Positions 11,451 to 22,600 of a stretch of DNA of 64,000 nucleotides are shown piece after piece. This DNA comes from Nepenthes gracilis. Its lineage: Eukaryota > Streptophyta > Magnoliopsida > Caryophyllales > Nepenthaceae. Position numbers and translations under genes: made by a program. The notes beneath the pieces are model-generated. The model had not been told where the DNA came from, did not search any database, and worked only from the letters and a program-made list of their open reading frames with translations. The stretch covers positions 24,245,683-24,309,682 of the forward strand of contig BSYO01000003.1 of the NCBI GenBank assembly GCA_033239525.1. The letters run 5' to 3'. Within the stretch, counting starts at the first letter, position 1. Each line of letters starts with the position of its first letter.

Positions 11451-12369
11451 TTCTACAAATCAAATAATGGAATACTGATTTATACTATATTCTATTCAAA
11501 TAGCCAAACATGGGTGATGGGTACGCCAGTAGCGAGTTGGCCCATGAAGGAGAAAATAACTCAAATCGTCACGCGGTCCATTTACGCCTGGACGGTCAAT
11601 ACTGTCATTGACTGAACGAAAGGCTAGTGAGCTAGGGGTGCAATAGCAAGGCTGCCCACTTTGAGCTCAGAACGATCAACGCATCCGTTAACCGAAGAAG
11701 AGACAATTGATAGGCTGAAGGCCAATCTCACCTGACGCAAGGGTAGATTAGCCCACGTGTCCGTCCTCGAGTAACAATGGTCATCTCTCCTGATTTCTTG
11801 TGCCTCCAAGGAAGGCAAACTTTTTCGTAACGGTCACCTCCAGAATTCACTCCTTCTCTGCTAGAAACTATAGTAGTTACAAAACACAGAAAGAAAGCAA
11901 TCAATCCATTGGCCATTGCAGTCATAACAGTGCCTATGCTAGAAAAGGCAACAATCCCAATAGAGTGCGGGCATCAAGCCCTTCTAAACAAGTAAGGTAG
12001 CCCGGTGCTATGACTATAAAAAGACCATAGAGTCACTTCTCAGACATGCTCTCACTAGACTGCAAAATCGCCTTCTCCACACTCAAAAGCCCTCGAACAA
12101 GTACAAAGCTCTCGCATTTTTATTACTCAAGCATTTCTACGCTCTCTCTCTCTACTACTAGTTCAGAGCAAACTCAGTACGTTGAGAACCTCGCTCCTCA
12201 TGAGCAATCCAAAGCCTCTCAATCTACGAGAGCTGTAAGGTATAGGCTTCCAAAACAGTGTAAATTTAAGTAATTAAGTTAATACAATTAATATAATTAA
12301 AATAGGGATAAGTGGATTTGGGTGTCTGGGCACGGGATTAAAAGAATTGAAAGAGAGTCCAGTCAACAA

Positions 12370-12860
12370 AACTGTTGACCAGTAGGTTGGGAGAAAAGAA
12401 AATGACCGGTTAGCGCATTGTTGACAGACTAAAAATGAGAGAGGAGAATTATTTGGTCAACACCATCATTGACCGGTTAAATTCGATTGGGGAAGTGTCC
12501 GGTTAACAAACATTGACCAGTTGCATACATGTAAATAATCAATCGTTAGGTGAAGAACCTGCAGCCAACTGACCGGGTGTGCAAAGTGACCGATTAACAA
12601 AACATTAACCAATTAAGACAGCAAAATGGCCGGTTGCTATTTAGTGGAAATGGCCAACTGTTAATTGGTGAAAATGGCCGATTACAATTTGGTAAAGATG
12701 TCGGTCAACAAATTGACCGGCTAAGGCACAAAAATGGTCGAATGCAATGGCCGGTCACACATTGATGAAAATGGCCGCCTGCGGACTGGCATGATTGGTA
12801 TGCTTTGGTAAGAAAATGCCTATAAGGAAAAATGGTCGGTTGCCCCAGGAGAAAAATAGC
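12370..12860 (+). repeat. Degenerate short repeats rich in TTGACC
   Basis: A 30-40 bp motif of the form ATTGACCGGTTAACAAAA recurs at least ten times with variants (GTTGACCAG, ATTGACCAGTT, AATGGCCGGTTGC). The repeats sit in the likely U3 of the solo LTR, upstream of its TATA box. Many copies contain the TTGAC W-box core. Confidence 0.65.
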
Positions 12861-13305
12861 TGATGAAGGCACCTGGAATTAGCAGGTGTAATGGCCAAGG
12901 ACAATAGGAGGAAAGATGCTGGCTGAGAAAGCAAGACAGCCGGACAAGAGAGTTGATCAGATTTAGCATATTGTTGATTGGCCGTATTAAATGGATTGAC
13001 CAGATTGAAGTATGGATCGGCCAGAAAATGCTTATGACGCCGCGGAGTAAAATAAACAGTGATAACTGAAGAAAGAGACCGAGGACTTAAACAAGGAGAT
13101 TGGTTGAATGAGTTGACCCGATTTGGCTAGACGTCTAGTTTTAAAAAGACCGGAGTGGCCAAGCCTAAGTAGAAAAACTGCTTCATTCATCTAGAAATTT
13201 CTAAAAACAAAAAAGGGGGAAATTAACAAATGACAAATGTCTAAAACCTAAAACCTTCTAGATAAGAGCTCAAGCAAAATATCTACTCTCACCCACCCCA
13301 CTGCA

Positions 13306-13313
13306 TATAAATA
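13306..13313 (+). promoter_or_regulatory. Putative TATA box of the solo LTR
   Basis: TATAAATA lies in CTGCATATAAATACTAG and is followed by purine-rich GAGATAGGGAG, about 1.07 kb into the LTR. Position and context fit a U3/R boundary. Confidence 0.5.
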
Positions 13314-14479
13314 CTAGACTTAGAGATAGGGAGCAAGTTTAAGAAGTCTGATAAAAAGGCTTGAGGGAGGCAGAAGACACGAATACGAGTAGCAGGGAAG
13401 GAAATGAGAGGAAAGGGAAGAAAAAAGAGGAAAGAAAAGAGATTTTCAGCGGCTTCTAATTCGATTAGAGTAAGAAAAAAATAAATCAGGCAGATGCAAG
13501 TATACCCTAACCCTTGTTTTTTTCGTTATTGTTTTTCGTTTACTCCAAAACTCTCTATTTTTATGATTCGTATAAAATACTGTATGTTTTTTAATTCTCT
13601 CACGATAATATTTCATGTTTACACATGAGTATTATGAATTATTGGTTCAATTGTATAGTATAGCTCACGTTTCATGCCCAAATTGTGTCCATGCACTGTT
13701 CACCAAACTCTAGAATGAAAATTAGGAAAATTTATGATGAAAAATAAGTTATGGTATGAAGATATTGTATTATAAAATATTTAAGCTTAATAGATATTGG
13801 TAACTAAAATGTTGATAAAAGTTATACTGTTAAAAATGACCGAGAACTCCAAGGTTTGTCTGAAGAATTTAATTATGTGAAAAAATGTGATATCCGAAGA
13901 ATAAGAATTAAGATGAAGATGCAAAGATCAATATTAATGAGTTATGATATGTAAAGGTTGCATTATGAAGTAAGAATATATATTGAAGGATTTTATCTAC
14001 GAGATTATGTGAAAGATATAATTATGTAAAGTAATCCTCTAAGATAAAGTGGTCATTGAAGAATAAAAATTCAAGGCTAAGGAAACGAGATGATCTAAAA
14101 GAATTAGTTCAAATAACCATTGATGATTAAGAATCAATGCTAAGAATCATGAACTAAGAAGCAAGATCCCCAAGTTAAGTAAAAATAGTAAGAAATTGGA
14201 CCAATAATTATTCAGCAGGTAACATTCTTTGACCTGTCACGAATATTACGGTGGAGGCTCGAGAATACCCTAGCCCGATATCCTGGTCGCTTAATAAAGC
14301 GAATGATATTCTTAGTAAGCTTCAGAAAATTACAGTGATAATTGATGATAACTCTATCTATGGAGTGATACATGGTTCACCTTCCTTGGGGTGTTACTAT
14401 GGAGGACAAGAACCAAGAATGAAATTATGTATGAATGAGAAGAAAAAACCAAAAATCAATAATTTAAGATCATCCTGGT

Positions 14480-14650
14480 CCTCGGGATGTAAATAATGAG
14501 GACATCCTGTTCTTCGAAATATAAATAAGGAGGAAACATGAGATGGTATATGGATATGAAAGAATGGTCCTCCTGATGAGGAGGACGCATAAGATGAAAG
14601 AATGGTCCTCAAGATGAGGAAGACACATGAGATGATACATGATGATGAAA
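14480..14650. repeat. Local repeats around GGTCCTC..GAGGA
   Basis: The motif GAATGGTCCTCCTGATGAGG recurs as GAATGGTCCTCAAGATGAGG, with related partial copies at 14475-14530. The repeated module is roughly 40 bp and lies within the solo LTR. Confidence 0.5.
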
Positions 14651-15950
14651 GAACAAGAACTAAGGCCTTTGATTGTATGAAGTAATACAATCTATTTTCA
14701 ATTATTAGCTCCCTTAGCTGGCAGGGTCTGCCAGCCCTGATCCCTCAAGATAATAAAAGAATTAAATCTAAAAGCTAAAAAGTTCTAAGCTATTCCACAA
14801 ATTCTGAGAAAGAATTATAACAAAGAAAAGATAAAGTAAGCAAGATAAGGTTTATCCACAAGCTCATATTTATGCATCATTTGACGCTTTTGCCTTCTAT
14901 ATGTATTTTTAGCACTCTAGGTATGTTTTTCTGACACAAGATGAGAGAAAAGAAATAAATAAATATTTGAAGGAAAGATAAAATAAACAAAACAAGAATT
15001 GGATTACAAGCTCATGCTCACGTATTGTTTCATGCATTTGCATAATCAATAGGCATGTTTGTTTCCTAAACCTATCGATGTTTCTTTATATAAATATTTG
15101 TGTTTCACATGATTTGTTTTCATAGTACCTTACTGAACGTAAAGCTCACTCTTACTGTTTTTATCCCCTTTCAGATAGGGACTAATGAGCCGAAACCTGA
15201 TGAGAAGAATAAAGATAAAGGATAGCTAAGAAGGTAGCTAAATCTCAGAGACTCAAAAGTTTTGGATGTCCAGATGAAATGTGAATGAAAACATTGAATG
15301 TTTAGATGAATATTGTATTATGTTGTATCTTATTATGTCATAGAATGCTTCCGCAAGATTCTATATGGATATAGTTTTGCTTCCATAGGTTGTTTTGGAT
15401 TTGTTTAGGCCTAGATGGCATCTTTATTTAGATCCAACGTAGTAGTTAAGGAATACTGTGTTGGAGCCATGGATGATAAGATATTTGTTGGTCCTGCGTG
15501 TATGTTGTGTAGTAAATTTTAAATTTTAAATATTTATATGCTTGTACATGTTTAATTAAGCAGGTTATATATATGATTTTTGTCAAATTATAGAGAAATT
15601 TCTGTCCAAATTTTTACAAAATTTAACATCTTAAAATATTAGCTTTTGAGTTTTATTTGATTAAAGATGACAATTAACGAAAGGGCATCAAGATAGGACC
15701 CACTCCGTTACAAGAGCACTCTCACATCAACAAACACTCACCTCCCATTCATACTGCATTCACCATTAATTCTCTAAATGCTATTCACTAACTTGAGTGT
15801 CGGAATGTTTTCGGTGGGATAATCTTTCGCCATCATCTGACCTCTCGTTTGAAATTGTGGTGTGTAGGATCGTAATTCAGTAAACGGAGCCAGACTCAAA
15901 CAGACGATTTGACCCGAATCTGTTCGAAATTTGGTTTCATAAATGCATTA

Positions 15951-15972
15951 TTAGCGCTGTCTGTGGGAACCC
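15951..15972 (+). other. Primer binding site of Tat-1
   Basis: TTAGCGCTGTCTGTGGGAAC directly follows the 5' LTR. Tat-lineage elements typically carry TTGGCGCCGTCTGTGGGAA here. I did not verify which tRNA it would pair with. Confidence 0.65.
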
Positions 15973-16019
15973 TTACAAAAAGCCTAACACTTTTCACTAC
16001 TTTTCTCTCCAATTCCACA

Positions 16020-17710
16020 GTCAGTAACATTAATCAGAATGATGAATACCAGAGTACAAGTTAGCGATCCTGCTAAAAATACAGCCACACCGAACTAGGA
16101 CCACTCGGGTAGTAACCTGGTCAACAGGGTGCCGGCACCATTTTTCTAGAATCTAGCAGAGCAAATGAGCAACAGGAACCAAATGCTCCTGATGCTCTAC
16201 GCCCACCAGAAAAATACAAAGCAGGGGACTCCGTCCTCTACAGTTTCTGTTCCGGCCTCCAGAAGGGGAGGCAGAAGAAGAAGAAGCCGTCCAAGAAGAC
16301 CACGAGACCGGGCGATAATCAAGCTCCGGAGGCCTCCAATGCCGAGAGCCGACTAAGGCTTGAAGGATGTTTGGGTCACAGGACTCTAGACGAGAGCCCA
16401 GAGTAGAGGAACCCCTAATACTCTCAGGAGGAACCTAGGCCTTAGGCTCAGGAGGGAGCCTCCAGGATCATACGATCCACTAGTAGCAGTAGCCGGCCAA
16501 CTTTGTACTGCACTGCTGAGAGAACGGAGTTGAGAACTTGCCTAAACTCAAAGAGATCCGAAAACGCCACTCGGGTGGACTCAAGGTCAAGAAGATTTGG
16601 AACCACGTGTTTAGAGACGACGCTAGGCCTTAGGCTCAAGAGAGAGCCTCTAGGATCATACGATCCACAGTAGCAGTAGCTGGCCAGCCAGCTTCGTACT
16701 GCACTACTGAGAGAACGAAGTTGAGAACTTACCTCAAATCAAAGAGATCCAAAAATGCCGCTCGGGTGGACTCGAGAGTCAAGAAGATTTGGAACCACGT
16801 GTACAGAGACGACAAACACACCATTGATCTTGACAGGTCGCCCTTCATGGCAGAGATCTTGAACCGCTCGCCAAAGAAAGTTCAAGATGCCAATCAGGGA
16901 CTTCTATGATCGAGCGCGATCATATGGATCACCTCGATTACTTCTGCACCTATCTGTATCTCCAGGGTTTGTGGACTCAGCAATGTGCCGTTATGCTTCC
17001 AACCGTCAGGAAGAGAAGTAGTCATATTCTCTCATATCATGTATAGGAAGAGAATCTAAGAAAGTTCTTGATCGCTTTATTGCAATGGCCAGAAGGGTCC
17101 CCAGGTTTACTGAGGAGATGAAACTTGGCAGTCTCATCTCTGCGTTGAAATACGGGGACTTCTTCAAGCACCTGACACATAAGAACCAGTAGACTTTTTG
17201 GGAAGTGGAGTCTATCACCAGGGCCTATACAACCACCGAAGAAACTAATGAGGCAAAGCGTCGTGACATGACCGACCAGCCACACTTTTTTCCGATCAGG
17301 GAAAAGAGGAAGAATAGCGGTGGCGATTATTCCCGTAGAATCAGCACCAGACCAGAGCACCAGAGAGAATAGAGTATGGGCCAATCCACCTTACACTCCT
17401 GACCGACACTCGTTCCAATGTTCTCATGCAGATCCATGGAAAGAAGTTCGTTAAGTGGCCCAAACCACTTAAGAAAGCGAAGGAAGGAAATCCAGCTAAA
17501 TACTGCGATTTTTATCGATCTCTCGGACACTCTACAAAGGATTGTAAGATGCTCCAGTGGGAGATTGAGGAACTTATCCGGAGGGACCACCTCACCAGGT
17601 TTGTCAAGAATCCTCGGAAGAGCTCTGGCACCTCAGGCGGGGAAGAACCAGAGCCATCCCAGCCGTGGAATCGTGTCACGATTGGAGTGGTCAATATAAT
17701 AACAATCTGA
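16020..17710 (+). pseudogene. gag: gag of Tat-1 (degenerate)
   Basis: Several plus frames carry Tat-type Gag pieces. At 16721-16909 the segment ends in SPFMAEILNRSPKKVQDAN. At 17040-17330 a frame with EEMKLGSLISALKYGDFF and ITRAYTTTEETNEAKRRD can be read. At 17426-17710 a frame contains a zinc-knuckle-like CDFYRSLGHSTKDC, followed by EIEELIRRDHLTRFV. In relatives the knuckle is C-x2-H-x4-H-x4-C-like; here the second ligand is Y, so zinc binding is doubtful. A short duplication is visible inside gag: the block near 16430-16590 (GCCTTAGGCTCAGGAGGGAG onward) recurs at 16626-16790. Stops interrupt every frame. Confidence 0.75.
16430..16800 (+). repeat. Tandem duplication of about 196 bp inside gag
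   Basis: TAGGCCTTAGGCTCAGGAGG..CTCCAGGATCATACGATCC at about 16436 recurs as TAGGCCTTAGGCTCAAGAGA..CTCTAGGATCATACGATCC at about 16624. Both copies continue through AGAACGGAGTTGAGAACTTG-like and GTGGACTCAAGGTCAAG-like sequence to GGAACCACGTGT. The second copy leads into the rest of gag. Confidence 0.8.
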
Positions 17711-17849
17711 CAGGTCAAAACCCCAACGGATCGTAAGGAGCAGCAAGTTGGGCAAAAAAAGCAGCACGTGGAAGATAACGTTATCAGCTTTAGCGATAAT
17801 GATATGGATCATGTAATCTCCCCTACGCTGATCCCCTGGTTGTATCCGC

Positions 17850-18279
17850 ACTTGTTTTAGACGATAGCATAGACTACCAACTGAGATAAGTTTTTATCAA
17901 TAATGGAAGTTTAAAAGATTTACTTTATCTAGAAAAGTTTGGTCTAAAAAAGAGTCAATTGAAGCCTACTGAAGGCCCTCTCTATGGCCTTCACAACAAG
18001 CCGGTAGCTGTCCAAGACACGATCCAATTTGAAGTCACCCTGGGCACGTACCTAAGAACGGCAAGTCGTACACTCACCTTCTTAGTAGTTGATCTGCCTT
18101 TCGTATACAACGTTATTATGGATTGTCCGTGCCTAACGGTGTTCGAAGTCATCACTTCAATACCGCATCTCAAGATGAAATTTTCAACACCATGCAGAGA
18201 CGTTGAAGGCCGCCACTGTCACCGAGCGACATGTTACATGTCCAAGATTGCTACAAGCGGTGGCGTAAAGGCAGCATGA
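17850..18279 (+). pseudogene. Aspartic protease region of Tat-1
   Basis: The frame at 17959-18279 carries LYGLHNKPVAVQDTIQFEV, LTFLVVDLPFVYNVIMDCP and HLKMKFSTP. These match the C-terminal part of Tat proteases (LYGF..., FLVVxAPSAYNVILGRP, YHLKMKFPT). The preceding sequence (17880-17958) reads like the region after the active site but with a stop and a frame change. The catalytic DxG motif is not clearly seen. Confidence 0.75.
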
Positions 18280-18329
18280 AAACTTGACCACCAGGATGAA
18301 GCAACCCTACAGTGGGCACAGTCTGATAG

Positions 18330-19200
18330 GTGCGTACAAATTGTGGGCTCACTCACCGGGACACGGGCGACAAGCCGATAGTGTTCTTACGACAGAATGT
18401 TGATGTTTTCGAGTGGATTTTTGCTGACCTGATAGGGATTTCAGCCGAAGTAATGGTCCATAAGTTGGGCTTCGATTTTGGCCGTAAGCCCATCAAGTGG
18501 AAGCGGAGGAACCACTCCATAGAGAAATTCATTTTCATCTAGGAAGAGGTGAAAAAACTGTTGGACGTCGGCTTCATTAGAGAAATTTAAAATTCGGATT
18601 GGCTCTCCAATGTCGTCCTGGTAAAGAAAAGAAATGAAAAATAGTAAATATGCGTTAACTTCACTACATTAACAAAGCATGCTCAGAAGACACCTTCCCT
18701 TTCCCAAAGATCGACCTGTTGGTGGACTCGACATCTTGACACATGCTACTAAGCTTTATGGATGCAACCAGATTTGGATGAGCCCAGAGGATGATGAGCA
18801 CACCTCGTTCATGACAGACTAAGGCACCTACTGCTATAAGGTCATGTCTTTCAGTCTAAAGAATACATGTGTCACATATCAAAGGCCCGTGAACAAGATG
18901 TTCGAAAGTAGATCGACCGTAATATGGAAGTATACGTCGACGACATACTCATCAAGAGCAAGACCACCTGTGGTCATATTCGCGATCTGGCTGAGTCCTT
19001 CGTAGTACTCTGCGCACGTCAAATGAAGTTAAATCCTTCTGTGTCTTCGAAGTGTCCTCAAGGAACTTTCTGGGTTTCAGCGTCTTTCAACGAGGGATCG
19101 AAACAAACTCAGAGAAGATCAAAGCCCTCACCTAGGGACGACTGGGTTTTATGACTCCGCCGTAGAGCGTCAAAGATGTCCAGAGGCTAACCGGACAACT
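18330..19200 (+). pseudogene. Reverse transcriptase of Tat-1 (degenerate)
   Basis: At 18330-18542 the RT N-terminal extension can be read (FLRQNVDVFEWIFADLIGI, then VMVHKLGFDF). It is followed by EEVKKLLDVGFIREI and SNVVLVKKRN near 18545-18640. The palm is frameshifted: 18720-18900 carries pieces equivalent to the MDA..YNQI..M and GTYCYKVMSF segments in changing frames. The catalytic YVDD is intact at 18933-18944, within MEVYVDDILIKSKT. At least three stops or shifts make the domain non-functional. Confidence 0.85.
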
Positions 19201-19600
19201 GGTAGCATTGTTCCACTTCTTGGCCAAGTTTGGGGATAAATATCAGCCTTTCTTCAAGGCTCTTAGAGGGACTAAGGCAAATGATTTTCAATGGACTGTG
19301 GAGTGCCAGGTAGCTTTCCATGAGGTGAAGCAGTATCTAGCCAGTCTATCGTTGCTGATGTCACCCAAGGATGAAAAGGAGCTGTACCTCTACCTGGCGG
19401 TCTCAGAGGTAGCTCTTAGTTTTGTCCTTATACGCTAGGACTCCGACTCTCAGCAGCTGGTCTACTATATAAGTAAGATGTTGACCGACGCAAAGATACA
19501 CTACCCGCGTGCTGAGAAGCTTGCTTTAGTACTAGTCTTATCATCCCGGAAGTTAAGACCTTACTTTCGAGTTCATCAATAGTCATTTTGACTGACCAAC
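19200..19600 (+). pseudogene. RT connection and first RNase H of Tat-1
   Basis: The frame starting at 19208 reads FHFLAKFGDKYQPFFKALRG, FQWTVECQVAFHEVKQYLAS and LYLYLAVSEVALSFVLIR, then a stop. It resumes as LVYYISKMLTDAKIHYPRAE and KLRPYF. This is the Ty3/gypsy RT thumb/connection and RNase H of Tat elements. The first tandem unit begins inside it, at the HEVKQ codons (19323). Confidence 0.85.
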
Positions 19601-22600
19601 TACTGAAAAGCATTCTCCAGAAACCCGTTGTTTTCGAAATGCTAGTTAAGTGCGCCATTGAGTTGAGAGAGTTCGGCATTGAATTCCGGCTTAACCTAGG
19701 CCAGCTGTCAAGGGACAGGCTCTGGCCAACTTTATCATTGAGGCCACGACACCAATCCTCGATGAGCATCCCACTAAAGATGTAGATCACCACACAGGTG
19801 AGTCAGAATGGGTTCTCAATGTGAACGAAATGTCTACCGGCTCGGGCATTGGTGCCAAAGTGGTCCTAAGGACCTCGGACGGGTTTGAGGTAAAGTACTC
19901 CCTTAAACTCAATTTTTCTGCCCCCAATAACGTTATCGAGTATGAAACCTTGTCAGTTGGGCTACGACTAGCCAAAGAGTGTTCAACTAAATGACTGACC
20001 GTCTACAACAACTCAGAACTGGTTGTCAACCAGATTAACGGAAATTTTGAGGCATGTAACCCTTCCATTGCCAAATATTTGGCCAAGACGAAAAACATCA
20101 TTCAAAGATTTAACAAGCTAACCCTAGTCCATATTGTTAAAACTGAGAACTAGAAGGCTGACTAACTTGCTAAAGTAGCAGCGGCTAAAAATCCATAGCA
20201 ATACTCAAAGGATATGGGGGAAGTCCTAAGCGCTCTCAGCACAGAGGAACAGGAAGTGATACAAGTCTCCGAATTTGACAACTGGATGACACCTTATTGG
20301 AGGTATCTGATGGATGGAGCACTGCTAGATAGTGCAAACGGGCTGCTTTACTAAAAAGATAGCTTTCGGCTAGTACACTATCAGGATGATGGTTATATCA
20401 TCATGGTTACTCGACTCCATACCTCCTAAGCCTACTCCCGAGGTAAAGCAAGACTTCTAACCAAACTCACATCACTGACGTCACCTAGGGACTAGAGAGA
20501 AGCCAGACCTCTACCCGGGCGGTCTCAAAGGCGCTCTTAGCTCTGTCCTTATACACTAGGGCTCCGACTCGCAGTAGCTGGTCTACTATATAAGCAAAAC
20601 GCTGACCAACACAGAGATACACTACCCGCGTGCTGAGAAGCTTGCTTTAGTACTATTCTTCTCAGCCCGGAAGCTGAGACCTTACTTTCAGGTTTATCAT
20701 ATAGTCATTTTGACCGACCGACCACTGAAGAGCATTCTCTAGAAACCCGTTGTTTTTGAAAGGCTGGTTAAGTGCGCTATCGAGTTGGGAGAGTTCGGCA
20801 TTGAATTCCGGCATAACCTAGGCCAATTGTCAAGGGACAGGCTCTGGCCAACTTCATCGTCGAGACCACGACACCAATCCTAGATGAGCATCCCACTAAG
20901 GATGTAGATCACCACACGGGTGAGTCAGAATGGGTTCTCAATGTGAACGAAATGTCTACGGGCTCGAGCAGTGGTTCCAAAGTGGTCCTAAGGACCTCAG
21001 ATGGTTTGAGGTAAAATACTCCTTTAAACTCAATTTTTCGACCACCAATAACGTTGTTAAGTACGAAACCCTGTTAGTTGGGCTACGACTAGCCAAAGAG
21101 TGTTCAACTAAATGACTGGCCGTCTACAATGACTCAGAACTGGTCATTAACAAGATTAACGGGAGTTTTGAGGCATGTAACCCTTCCATTGCCAAATATT
21201 TGGCAAAAGATGAAGAACGTCATTCGAAGATTTAACAAACTGGCCCTAGTCCATATCGTTAAAACTGAGAACTGGAAGGCCAACTAACTTGCTAAAGTAG
21301 CAGCGGCTAAAAATCCATAGCAACACTCAAGGGATATGAGGGAAGTCCTAAGCGCTCCCAGCACAGAGGAATAGAAAGTGATACAAGTCTTCGACTTTGA
21401 AAACCGGATGACACCTTACTGGAGGTATCTGGTGGACGGAGCACTGCTAGATAGCGCAAATGAAGCCAAGTGTATTAAAAAGATAGCCAACTAGTACACC
21501 ATTATCGACGGATGGTTATATCGTCGTGGTTATTCGACTCCGTAGCTCCGGTGCCTACTCCTAAGGTGAATCAGTACCTAGCCAGTCAATCGTCGTTGAC
21601 GTCACTTATGGATGGAGAGGAGCTGTGCCTCTACCTAGCTGTCTCAAAAGTAGCTCTTAGCTCTGTCCTTATACGCTAAGACTCCGACTCTCAGCAGCTG
21701 GTCTACTATATAAGCAAGACGTTGACCGATGTAGAGATACACTACCCGTGTGCTGAGAAGCTTGCTCTAGTACTAGTCTTCTCAGCTCGGAAGCTAAGAC
21801 CTTACTTTCAGGTTCATCACGTAGTCATTTTGACCGACCAACCACTGAAGAGCATTATCCAGAAACCCATTGTTTTCGAAAGGCTAGTTAAGTACACCAT
21901 CGAGTTGGGAGAGTTCGACATTGAATTTCGGCTTAACCTAGGCCAGCTATCAAGGGATAGGCTCTGGCCAACTTTATCGTCGAGATCACGACACCAATCC
22001 TCGATGAGCATCCCACTAAGGATGTAGATCACCACACGGGTGAGTCATAATGGGTTCTCAACGTGAACGGAATGTCTACGGCTCGGGCAGTGGTGCCAAA
22101 GTGGTCCTAAGGAACTCTGATGGCTCGAGGTAAAATACTCCTTTAAACTCAATTTTTGGCCACCAATAACGCTGTTACATGAAACCCTCGTTAGTCGGGA
22201 TACGACTAGCCAAAGATTGTTCAACTAGTTGACTAACCGTCTACAGCGACTCAGAACTGGTCGTTAACTAGATTAACGGGAGTTTTGATGTAACCCTTCT
22301 ATTGCTAAATATTTGGCCAAGATGAAGAATGTCGTTCGGAGATTTAACAAGCTTACCCTAGTCCATATCGTTAAAACTAAGAACCGGAAGGCCAACCAAC
22401 TTGCTAAAATAGCAGCAGCTAAAAATCTATAGCAGTACTCAAGGGATATGGGGGAAGTCCCCAAGCACCTCGGCCACAGAAGAATAGAAAGTGATACAAG
22501 TCTTCGACTTTTGAAAACCGATGACACCTTACCGGAGGTATCTCGTGGACGAAGTAATCGCTAGATAGCGCAAACGGCTGCCAAGTGTATTAAAAAGATA

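Larger units (their letters stand above)
12234..15712 (+). mobile_element. Solo LTR, 3.5 kb, of a large-LTR gypsy element
   Basis: It starts TGTAAGGTATAGG and ends CACTCCGTTACA, with a perfect 5-bp duplication AGAGC at 12229-12233 and 15713-15717. It has TG..CA ends, no pol coding and an internal TATA box (13306). The simplest reading is a solo LTR left by recombination of a Tekay-type element. It could also be a large non-autonomous derivative, but no internal domain or second terminal repeat is seen. The 81-codon frame at 14251-14496 lies inside it and resembles nothing known to me. Confidence 0.8.
11515..15950 (+). repeat. 5' LTR of Tat-1, split by a solo LTR
   Basis: The LTR begins TGATGGGTACGCC and ends near AAATGCATTA. 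Removing the nested 12234-15712 element and one AGAGC copy leaves about 952 bp, the length of the 3' LTR. The end probably read CATCA originally, as in the copies at 27416 and 62338. Confidence 0.85.

Noticed and set aside
11461..11514. MITE broken by the Tat-1 insertion
   Set aside because: CAAATAGCCAAACATGGG before the 5' LTR and AACAACCAAACGTACC after the 3' LTR look alike, but in the same orientation and without clear inverted termini.
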